Assembly: GCA_028583605.1 (NCBI GenBank)
Contig: CM053330.1
Coordinates: forward strand, 27,235,233-27,299,232
Source of the DNA: Dastarcus helophoroides
Lineage: Eukaryota > Arthropoda > Insecta > Coleoptera > Bothrideridae
Reading direction: 5' to 3'
DNA: 64,000 nt
Made by a program: the position numbers and the translations under genes. The notes beneath the pieces were generated by a model. It saw only the letters and a program-made list of their open reading frames with translations. It did no database searches and had not been told where the DNA came from. Below are positions 40,201-52,200 of this stretch, one piece after another (position 1 is the stretch's first letter; every line of letters starts with the position of its first letter).

Positions 40201-43200
40201 TATCTGTACGGAGATCCGTTCTAGAAACCGTAACGGTAAAAATTCGCGGTCGTCTTTCCCTTAGTTAGTCAGTTTCCCTCAGTTAGTCAGATAGTCAGAT
40301 AATTAGATAGTCTGATAGTTAAGTGAAGTAAGTTTAAAATAAAGTGTTTACAATTCACGAAGTTTTAATTATCAAGCCGATAACACGCAACAATATTTTA
40401 TGATAAAATGGGGAATTAATTTGGTTTCCGAAAAATCAAGTTTTAGTTAATATGTCGTCTGAGGTAGCATTTAAAAGAGTTATCTCTAGGTATCCTGAAA
40501 TATTTTTTTATAATTTTCGATCCAAACGTCTTAAAGGTACAGATCAAAATATATCAGAAATGACCTTTCCTCCCTATTCTCCTAGGTTTCTAAAGATAAA
40601 ATTTAGATTTTAATAGGGTTAATAGATATTGAGGTCATAGATTATTTATCGGAAAACTGCAGGTTTTTTCGATATCGCAATGGTTGTTGAGAAAAAAATA
40701 TGGAAAAATACGTGCTTACATTCCAAGGCTTTTTGACTCATATAGTAACTAATTTTTTTTAAATAAAAAACTTAATTTAGCTGAAGGATAGAATGCAGAT
40801 CTAATTTGTCTTTTACAGTATTTTATTTAGATAAATATTTTCGAAGTTGGCATTAATTTATTAAATTACACGCAACGCAGTAATTGCGGTTGGAATCGAT
40901 CAATTTAGCGCGATTCGAGGCTACTTCATAAATTGTGTTAGTCATCGATTATTGCGAATAAATGGTTTTTATTAGAGATATTATCAACACAGTTATCAGT
41001 CTCAAAAATATTTGGATTGATTGTAGAAAAAAGGGTGTATATCTGAAAATAGACAATTTTTTTATTTTTGAATTATAACACAAGAAAATTTGGTTAAAAT
41101 TTCAGATTTCTACATCAGTAAAAGTGATTTTGTTTGGTCTATCCAGTGTTTATTGTAATTGGTATAAAACCCTAATTGTGCGAGATCGACTCGTTCTTGG
41201 TTGATTTTTTTTGTAAATTATTTAGTTTTCTGCGAAAACACTGGCAACTAATTTTTAAACCCTATGCTATAAAAATTGATTGTAGCTGTGATAATTTTGA
41301 CTTGATTGTAAGCGTAAGCTTAAAGGCTTATATCTTATTGTATACTTGGTGAAAATTTCATAAAAAACTACCCGCTAATAATAACACTAGGGAAGAAAAT
41401 AAAATGTGCACATTTTTTTTTGGCCAACCGTGTATGTATGAACGCTACAGTGCTCATATATTTTGAATTGAATTTTTGCTGTATTTCATGCTAATACAGT
41501 TTCTGAATTATAAACCTCAGAAATATTTATGTTTAGAATAAATCACTTGTGCCATTGTGCAACTAATCCGTAGGTTGCTGCGTGAAAGCATGTAAGAGAA
41601 AATGTTGCATTAGAAAATGGAATTACATTTTACTCTGTCTCGAATCGTCATGCATATTGCTCGAAATTTCAATCATATTGGAAAAAAAGTCCCAAATTAC
41701 CTTTGTGGCTTGCATAAGTTGTGCCCAATGCCGATCCCGAATGGCGGGATTCTGCAACTCCGTAACCGCTCTCAACGAAGTCAGCATGTTCTTGATGGCC
41801 CCTTCCACAGCGATGAAGACGTCCCAAGTCCTCAGATCTTTATCCATAGATCTCAGTTCCTTTCCGAACTTTTTGCATTCCATTTCCATGGCTTCTACAT
41901 CAATCTTTGACCACAAGGTGGCCTTCCATTCGTTCATCCAAGAAGTGACGATCTTCACGTAATCCCACAGCTGCTTGATCAGCCTGATTTCTTTTCTCAC
42001 AAATTTGAGCTGCTTGAACTCGGGCATGGCCAATTCAAAGAGACTCGCCTGAGACGCCAAGTAATCCTGTTCATCTTCCATACTTTTGATTTGATCGTTG
42101 GTTCTATCTAGCAGCTGATAGACGTTTCTGCACGCGTGGTTGTACAACTCGGATTTCTTGAAAAGGTCTTTGTAAGTCTCTTGCCTGATCTCGAACAAAA
42201 GGACACGCCTCTTAATGGCATTCATGTGGATCTGTTGCAGACCTGATATCAGTTGCTTTGTTGTAGCTGCGACCTGAAATAATAAAAAAATTGTGATAAA
42301 AGCTAACATTTGCGAAGCACAATAAATGTTACAAATAAATCAAAATTAAAATCGCAGAGTATTACCTTCTTGCATTGAGCCCATCTGTCAGGTATTTCCA
42401 ACAGTTGAACATGCACTTCTTCTGGGAATTCTCTTTTATACTCGGCGAGTAAGTCCATAATTTCTTTAAGCTGGTCAAATAAGGGATCGGTGGTTAGTGT
42501 TCTATCTTTAATTTTGAGCAAGAATCTCATGACAGTCAAGAGTCCTTCATAATCGCTTTCTTCAAGAGTCACTTGGAGTGAGCGTACAGCTTCAACGATG
42601 AATGCATCCAATTCGTTCATAGTGTCAATAACATAATTGTACAGATAATCCTTAAAGAGATTACCCCACTTGTCGATAGTGTTAATGATTGCTTGCCTTA
42701 GTAACCTAAAAAATAAGTCAATCAATTAAAATGATGTTTTTTTTTCTCTTCGTCTATTCTTTGTTATCCATGAAGGTCTTTTGAAGAAATGATAACTAAG
42801 AAGTTAGAGTTGTGAAAGATAGCACAGGCAACGTGTTTGGCTTTGGCGTAGGTTGTTGTTTTTTATGCAAATCTAAATTCTTAGTCCTATTTCTTAGGGA
42901 GAGTTTAGATTAGAAACTTTATTCCGTACATTTCTCTCTGACATAAAATATATTTTCTCTCTGACATAAGTTCCACTATCCTGAGAGAAGCTATCTCCTC
43001 CCAGCTGTGTAGATAAGTCTGGCTGGCTTCTCTCAGCACATTTGACACGTATGCCAAAGAAAAAAATACGGAATAAGGTGTTTAATCTAAACTCACCCTT
43101 AACCATCCTGAAAGAAGCTAGCTGAGACACAGCTGAGATACATTTTTCGACACAAAATACCGCCACAATTTTCAGCCAGTGTCTGACATATATTTCAGAA

Positions 43201-46200
43201 GTTGTAGTCGTCTACTTTTTCTCGAGATATATTATGCGATTAACTATTGTATATTACTTATACTATTGAAATACCATATAAGTAACTTGTAAATTTAATT
43301 AGACAAAACCTATTCAACATTTGTAAATCACTTTATCCAAGCTAGAAATGTAAGCAATTTTATTCAGCTACTTTTTTTAAAAAGTTTAATCCACTCGCAA
43401 AGCGTAAACCCATTATGCTTTCAAAGCACTGCGAGTAGAATGCGGAAACAAGGATAGATGGCGATGAACCACCTTCTCAAACAAGGATAGGTTGTAATTT
43501 TTGGGAAAAATTCCTTTCGGTAACAAGTTCCATAACTTAGAAGTTCTATAGAAAAAAGAGTCTCTATAGACAGAAGTCTTCACTGTGTCAAGCTGGACCG
43601 CATAGGAATTTGCTGTCTCCGACTGTCTAGTATGCCTCAAGAATCTTGCCCTTGGGGGGATCAATCCTATTAGTTACAGCGAGCATCTTCCGTGATACTA
43701 CTTGTAGAAAAGAGACAAGTCACTAACCATACGCCTGTGCTCTAGTGTTTCGAGAGAATCGGTTAGGCTTTCGTCATGAATTAGGCGAATTGCTTTTCTT
43801 TGAATTGAATCCAAGAGAGCTAAAGTGTGTTTTGGGGTTGAACTCCAAACATGAGAACAGTATTCTAGTGTTGGTCTAACTTGAGCTTTGTATAGTGTTA
43901 ATAGCTGAGAGATGTGAAGTACTTTTTAGCTCTAAAAAGAAAGCCTAGCTTCTGAGAGGCGGATTTGGCAATGGCGCGCACATGATCGTCCCAAGAGAAG
44001 TTAGTGCTAGCATTTACTCCTAGGATAGATAGATTAGATCCCATCGAAAGGATTTTACCGTCCATTAGTTTGTTTGTTGCATTATCCTTTGATGTTTTCT
44101 TAGAGAAAACCGCGCTTGAGTTTTTGAAGCATTAAAGTCGACAAATTGTTCTTACCCCATTTCAGAATAATCTCGAGATCCAGATTAATCGTTAGTATCT
44201 ACTGTTTTCTTAGTCGAGCTGAAGCAGTGCTAGATAATGGTTTGTCGGAGAGAAAAGATGACAAGGTTACTATCATCTGCGTAGCTGTATATAGGATTGG
44301 AAGTTGAAGCTATGAGGTCGTTTATGTGTAACAGAAATAGAGTGGGAGACAGAACAGAACCCTGAGGTACCCCTGCGTTAGTCGCAAATGTCTCGGATGA
44401 GATGCCATCGACGACGATTTGAAGAGATCCATCAGCGAGAAAATTGGATATCAAATGACAGAGTCCAGGAGGAAGACCATAAGATGTTAATTTGGTGAGA
44501 AGAGATCGGTGCCAGACTCTGTCAAAAGCCTTTGAGATAACCAATGCCACAATCCTAGCCTCACCATGTTTTTCTATAGCTGAGTTACAGGTATGAGTAA
44601 CATATCCCTCGCCAGTGGCACGTTGTTGTCTAAAACCGTATTGCCTGTCGGAGATGATTCTATTTTCCTTCAGATATTTGAGAATCTCGATATTGATAAC
44701 CTTTTCCATTACTTTAGATATAACGGATAACAAAGATATAGGGCGATAGTTGTTAGCCAGATTTATTTTCCCTTATGAGGGACAGGATGCATTCTAGCAG
44801 ATTTCCAGATGTTAGGAAATACACCTTTGTTGTAAGAGAGTGTGAACAATTTACTTAAGACAGGAGTCAACTCTGGGGCGCATTTCTCAAGAAAAATAGC
44901 GGGAATACCATCAAGGCCAGAAGCTTTCGGAGGTGTCGAGCTCCAAGAGAATCTTCCTGATTGTGCGTTGTGTGAAAACAACTTCAGGCATCGAAGTGCC
45001 AAGCTTAGAAAGAATAGAAAGTTCCGCGTTTCGAGAAATCAAGATTGGAATTTTCAGCAAACATTAAGGCTAAGATGTCATCCCTTTCCTTGGAGGTGGT
45101 AGCAATATTGCTATTTTCATCGAGTAAAGGTGAAAAATTTGAAGATTTAAAGTTCTTTCCAATGGACTTTGCAAATCCCCAAAAGGACCTGGATTCGTTC
45201 GGACATTTGATAAGCCTCTGGCGCATTTTACGATCGAAATCAACTTTTGCCTCATCAATTTTGTGTCATAGTGTAAACGGGTAAGGAAATTTAGTTTCAG
45301 ATACCTGAGATTTCTATCATGAAATAAATCTCTAATATAAACGCTCCCTTAGATATATGAAAGAAAAAACAAACGACCTATCTCTTTTTCCACAAGTCTA
45401 GATCATCAGTTAACTTTTTTTTCTATTTTAAGTACCAACGTTCTAATAACAGTTAACTGAGAACTGACAAAGAATTTGTTTCTTTTCTAACAATCACCCA
45501 AATCATTAGTTACCTTTTCTTTTCCGCCTAAAGTACAAACGCTCTAAGACTGAGAAGTTAGACTAGCATGGTCTCCCTCAACCACAACATGAATTATTTT
45601 TTATTTTTATCTGCAAGTGGCGAACTTTTTGAGAACATATAACGAGATAGTTAGTCTTTCTAATAAATGTTAATGAAAATTTAAAATTGCAGAAAAAAAA
45701 ATTTATCTCTTTCTTTAAAACTGTAGGTCATTAGTAACACTTCATTTCTATCTAAAAATGGAAAACTGTTTAAAAAGACTGGGAAGTTAGCGTTGTGGAA
45801 AAATAAATTATCATTTCTACAACAAAACATCGTAAGTTAATTCTACTTTTTTACCTATAAATGACAAAAGGTTTAACAAAATTTGAATGAGCATCTCTCT
45901 CATGGACAACTTTAAACAAGAAATTAAAAATGAATTAGTGAACTTTCCTCGAATTGGGATACGATACGTAGACCACATTTTTGCAGTTTTTGACACCAGT
46001 AAATACGAAGTTCAAAATTTTGTTGATAAGTTAAACTCAAAATACAATTCAATTAACTTTACATTTGAAAAAGAAGGCAATGAATCACTCCCGTTTTTAG
46101 ATATCTTAGTTATTGGAAATAAAAATACTTTAGAGTTCGATATATACAGAAAAGAAACCAATACAAATCGTTTTATCACAGCTGATTCTAATCATTGTCC

Positions 46201-49200
46201 ACAACAGAAATTAGTAAGTATACGTTTTTTAATCAACAGGCTTTTAAATGTTCCTTTAAGTAAATCCAGGTATACAAAAGAATTATCTTACATTAAAGAT
46301 GTTGCGATTTTTAATGGTTTCCCCGTAGTAAACAGCATGTTAAGAAAATGTAGATTTAAGAAAATAATTCAGGATTCCTATAAACTTGACCAATCTAAAG
46401 GTAGCACTCCTACAACCGTCGTGAAATTACCATTTTACTTGAATATCATCAATAAAATTAATAAAGTTCTAAAAGAAAAAACGTAAAAATAGTGTAAACA
46501 GCCAATAACAGTCTCCGCAATAATTTGGATAATGCTAAAGATAAATTGGACAAGCTTGAGAATTCAGAAATTTACGAAGTAAGCTGTAAGAATTGCAATT
46601 TATCATATGTTGGACAAACCAAGAGATCCATTAACTAGATTTAAAGAACATATCGCTCATTTTAGATACAATAGAGAAGAAAAATTAAGTGTCGCCCCAC
46701 ATATATCGTAATAAGTACAGGACACAAAATTAACATCGAAAATTTAAAACTGTTAAGATTGGTCGCAAATAACAGAGAACTTGACGCATACGAAACAGTT
46801 TACATCAACCAGAGCCAATTACCCTTAACGAAGATAAAGGACCATTGGCGGCCTCAAGTTTATTCAAGGTTATTTCTGACAGGTCAAAATTGTATGCACC
46901 AGATGTATTAAACAATTAGAAATAGGAAATAAAGCAAAACACCGCCAGTATCGATTTAATCTCAATGCAGATGACGCCGATGCATCTTTTGCTAATCTTT
47001 TTAGATTAGTACGCTTGAAAATGCCAGTTCTGTTGGCGAAATACGTATCGCGTCATTATTTATTTAATTGCCGATGTGGTAAAGGGATGAAACCTTCTTT
47101 GGACTTAATCGCAAGCCACAGTGTTTAGTTCAGTGCTTTAGTGAGCATCTAGATTTAAAAAGAAAATACAAGCTATCTATTTTTTTCCATAAGTCGAGAT
47201 CAGTTGATTTTTCTTTTCTATCTTAAGTACAAATGTTCTAAGAAAGAAAGAAGAAGTGACAGAGGACTTGCCTTTTCTCCCACAACTCCCAAAATCGTAA
47301 GTGAACGTTTCTCTGCTATCTAAAATTCAAACGCTCTAAGAAAAACTAACTGAGAATTTAGAATTGTGAAAGATATGACTAGGGACTGTTTTTTTTTCAA
47401 ACAACGTAAAATCATTAGTTAACTTTTCATTTTTATCTGGAAATGGCAAACTTTTTAATAAAAAATAACCGAGAGACTCGATCTTTTTAATGAAAGTTAA
47501 CTAAAGATTTAAAGTTGTAAAAGAAGAGAGAGACAACCCTTCTTGTGTTTCGTAAGCCTAGATTGCAGATCATCAGTTGATTTCTTTCTATTTAGGTTAG
47601 AAAAAATAGTGATTAAATGTCTAGCGGTTGAGAAAAAAGAAATTATTTCTTCTGCAACAACAGATCGAGCTGCAAGGTTTGTCTATGAATGACGAAAAAA
47701 AAGTTGACTAAGGGTCTAGATTTATGTAAGAGACCACAATTCTAGATCGTCATTTAATTTTTCCTTTCTATCCTAGGTACAAACGCCCAATTAACTGAGG
47801 ATCTAGAGCTATGAAAGAGGAGACAGGGGACTTGTTTCTTCGCCCACAACAACTCAAATAGTCAGTTAACGTTTCTTTTGTATCTAAAGCACAAACGCTC
47901 TAAGTTAAAGTTAACCAGGGATTTAGACTTCTGGAAGAAGTGACAAGGCGCTTTTTTATTTCTCTCACAACTCCAATCGCCAATTTACTGTTTATTTTTT
48001 TTAGAAATGGCCAACTTCTTAGAAAAAGATAACTAATATAATCAGACTTAAGACCAAAATACTCAAGTCTTTTACCTGCAGTCTAATCTCAGCCACCCCT
48101 CCAAAATCGTCTCACTCGGAACCTGCATCATCTGTTGCCTCAACTTATCAAAATGATCAATCTGTACTTTGAATTGGGGCGTCGTCGGTTTGGATTCCTT
48201 AACATTGGCAGCATTTTCCCCTTTTAGTTCTTCAATTTCTTGGGGCGTGAGCTTCCTGCCGTAAACTAAAAACTGATCCAAATACTCGTGTCTGTCTTCG
48301 GTCCAAAACGGAACGTATTCGTCGTACTCTTTAGAGTACTCGTGGGCGGCGTCCATCACTAACTTGACGCGAGAGGTGATGTCCTCGTAGTTTTCCTGAG
48401 CCAACGGGTTCACCTGCATATCGTAGTAGTAGTTGCCGCCAGGATCATTGGGATCGACTCGCTTCATATAAATTCCCATGTCGTAGATGTCGTCCAGGTA
48501 AGTCTTCATTATCGAGAGAAAATTGGGAACGTCCTTCTCGTATATAGAAGGCTGGAAGACAATGTCCGGTTCTCTGAGAGAAACCACCTGAAAAAAAGCA
48601 AGTTTCAGTTAAAGATCAAAGTTGATCGTTGTGCGCAATTTCAAACGATAGTTCTTCTTCAAACCTTAGTTCTTAACAAAGATTTGAAAGCGTCAACAAA
48701 AGTGAATAAAAATCAGTTCTAAAATTTTTCTTTCAAAATATTTTTCTAACATTCATTAATGTTATAATCAATTTTAAATTTTGAGACTTGAACCTTTAAA
48801 AATATTAATTTTTACAAAATTTTAATTTTTGATTTCCTCTTTTCAAAATGTTTGCTTTGATTTTTTTAAAAACATTTTTGAATTTAAAATATTTTTTTTT
48901 CAAAATTTTTAACGGTTTATATAAAATGTTAATTTTCTAATTTTTTTTTTGTATTTAATACTAAAGTGTTTTTTTGAACAAAAATTGACAATTAGGATAT
49001 CTATTTTCAAAATGTTTTTTTAATGCTTATTACAAACCCTAATTAATAACTTTAATTGTTTTTTGGAAAGAAAATTTAATTCTAACAAAAATTTAAGTAA
49101 ATTATCATTTATGATTTAAATGAATTCATTTTTTTTGAAAATGTGTGTTTTGCTTTTTTTAGGAACATCCTCATGTAATGAGAAAATATTGATCCTTTTT

Positions 49201-52200
49201 ATTTTGATTTATATTTTTAAAATATTTTTTAGCTTCTAAAAGGTGTTTTGTTTTCAAAAAGCATTTTTCGTTTTAAAAAAAATTCTTAATTTTTAATAAA
49301 ACATTTAAGAAACAAAAGTATGCATATAATTTAATAACATTTCCGAAAATATTTAATTTCAACAAAAAAATTAAATTATTTCAACAACTTTTTCACTTTA
49401 TGGCGAGGACAGAGCTACATCCTACTTACCATTGTAAATAGTTGAGATAAAGATTTAAGATATGCTAATATAATGGTTACTATTCACACCTATTCACGAG
49501 GGAGGGCGGTGCTCGATCACCGTCGAGTAAGATGTTTTTTTTTTCACCTATTACTTTATTTGAATTGACATAATTGTTGTTATTTCTAGTAACCATAGAA
49601 GATAATTTCTTCAGAAATTATTACTTTTTAAATACCAAAGGAAAACCATGTTACATATATTTAAGTCGTATACAAAGTAGTAGGAGGTAATCAGTCGATG
49701 ATAAAAGATTCGATCATGTGCTTACCAATTCTAAAAATGGTGTTACTGGTCTAACATCGCCCATTTCATTCAGAAATAGTTGTTGGCTATTGATGATCGC
49801 TTGCAACATTTCTTCTTTAACCAGGTTGTCAAAATATGCTATATAGGGAGGCCACTTCTCCAACCTTTTAGCCATACGTTCCATGGCTATGAGAATTGCA
49901 GGATCTACTTCCTCTTCCTCCTCAACTGACTCGATAGAAACACGTTTACCTTTACCTTTCTTCTTTCCCTTCTCGCCCTTCTCACCCTTCTCGACCTTCT
50001 TCTCTTCTTTCTTTGGAGGAGGAGGCGGTGGCGGTGGAGGCGGAGGTTCCTCACCCTCTTCCTCCTCTTCCTCCTCGTCTTCCTCTTCCTCTTCGTCAAC
50101 TATTTCCACTGCTGCGATGTTTAGGAAGAGTTTGTAGTTTTCTTTCACAATTTGCTCCACTATCTCGGAACATTCGGTGATTTGTTCGAAGCGCTTTTGA
50201 ATTCGTTCCAAGCGATCGTCAGTTTGAAGTAGGTTCTCTTTTTTACCGTCTTTTCGCTCATAGAGTGGTGTTGTCGACCATGCAAGGATTTTCTCTTTCA
50301 CAATCTTTATGTTCGCTTGAGCTTGGTTCACCCTTTCGTAGAGCTGCTTCACTTTAGCGTACATGTCTTCTGAGGTAAGTATATCTAAAATGTAAACGAA
50401 TAAGAGTGATCGAAGTTTAGGAACACTATCGTGATTAAAGTAGAGGTGTTGACTGATATTTAAACTAAGAAACAAAAATTACATATTGCAGAAATCAGGA
50501 TGAAAAGCACTATCAAAATGTATAAAAATATACAGGGGGTGCCATTTAAAAAATTAAGCTTTTTTTCAGTTTCAAGATGAATCTCGATATTTTTTATATT
50601 TTTCTCAATTTCAAGGTTAATTCTGGAAATATTTTAAAGCCAGTTTAAAGTTTTTTTCTGGAAAAAATCCAAAATTTGGAAACTTATGAATATTTTTTTG
50701 AAAGATTGCCTCTGTTCTGCTTTAAAAAAAATATACGAATCATTAAAATTTATGACAAAATTCCAAGTAATTATTATTTAACATCAAACAGCCCAAGAAA
50801 AGAAATATTTTATGGAAATTTTGATGCAGAATTTTGCGTTTACATTTATCTAACTCTAGAATAATTGAATTGTATTCCACATGAAATTATCATCATCAGA
50901 ATCCTTTCAGAATTAAATTTACACTTACCGTTATCGACCCACAAAATTTCGTTTAAGAACCTTTCCAGCATTACATCAATGTCGAAAAGTTCATCGTCAA
51001 TTAAATCATATTCCACTCCAGTGGTATTTTTCTTCAAATAATTATAATATTCGCAGACCCTAGTTAATCGCATTATGGAATGCCATAGTTCTTCCAGTCT
51101 GCTAAACAGTTCCACAGCTTCAGGAGGTAGATCAGTAATCTTCAAATTTTTCATATACTTCATTTCTCTCAGAATCATTAACAGCTCGTCGTCGAAATTC
51201 ATTTCCAATAGATTCCTCTCGTTCCTAAGCATCTGGAACTTCTCCATGTGCTCTTGTATCTCGGGTGCCACCTCGTCACACCACGCCTGAAGCACATCGG
51301 CGTACTCTTTATCGATCATCGCGATCATCTGATCGATCATTTTTAGTATGCGGCGAGCATCTTCAGACTCCACAATTTCATGCTCGACAAGCAAAAAATC
51401 CTCTTTTGGGACCAGAATGCGCTGCTTCATCTTGTAAAGACATAACAAAGTTCCGGCCACCGGGGGGTAGTATTTGTTCAGAGGCCACCCATTAAGCTTA
51501 CCTTCGTCGAACAGTATCTTTATGGTGCTTACTTCTTTTTCCAGCAGAGCCAAAACTCTCGGCATCCTTTTCGTGACTTCGACTCGTATGACCGCTCGAT
51601 CCAGGAGGTTGCCTATGATGTTCAAAAATTTGAATAGACTGTCAAGATTGTGGCATTCATCTAGGGAGTCAGCGAAAACGTTGGCCAACCTTCTATCCAT
51701 GTCGGCGCATTTTTCCATGAATTGTTCGTAGTCGGCGTAGACCCTGTCGTCTTCTATGTCGAGGATGTCGTAAGTGATATTGCCGAAGACATTGTAAACT
51801 CGACTGAAGTCTTCAAAGATGAGTTCACACTTCCTCGAGAGCATCCTGAAATGAAATTACGATTGATATGGTAGAACTTATGTGCCAGGAACTGATAGAT
51901 CTTTAATAAGTATTGGGAACTGAAGTAAAAAGAATATTGAATTTAAGTAAAATTTATATACATGGTAGCTAAAAAGTTTGGAAACGGTGCTGTTACGTCA
52001 AAAGGGCTGAAGCTAGAAAGTTTATACTTTGAACATAAGTAGATATATTTTGGAATATTTTACGGCTGCCTTGCCATAAATCGATTTATTTGTTTTTATG
52101 TATTGCCACCATCTTGAGTTTTTTTAATACAATCACATATTTTCTATTGCCAATTATGATTTGTGTCTTTAAGGCAAATTCAGCGATATAAGGTTTGCTA

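Larger units (their letters stand above)
36826..41700 (-). other. Gene B intron 8
   Basis: The intron is 4875 bp with several insertions: Tc1/mariner-like copies at 37092-38154 and 39898-41432, a foldback MITE at 38855-39058 and a solo LTR at 40059-40392. The stretches 38157-38854 and 39062-39897 show nothing I can name. Confidence 0.75.
42706..48075 (-). other. Gene B intron 6: tandem array with nested insertions
   Basis: The intron is 5370 bp. A ~100-130 bp tandem repeat occupies 42730-42893, 45355-45887 and 47151-48060. It is interrupted by the MITE/jockey composite (42897-45348) and a Penelope-like element (45897-47141). Confidence 0.85.

Noticed and set aside
22201..48060. CRISPR-like arrays among the tandem repeats
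   Set aside because: Units are diverged and contiguous without unique spacers, and the genome is eukaryotic.
49883..50137. Ser/Gly-rich + strand frame opposite the exon 5 insertion
   Set aside because: It is the complement of the Glu/Pro-coding repeat of gene B.
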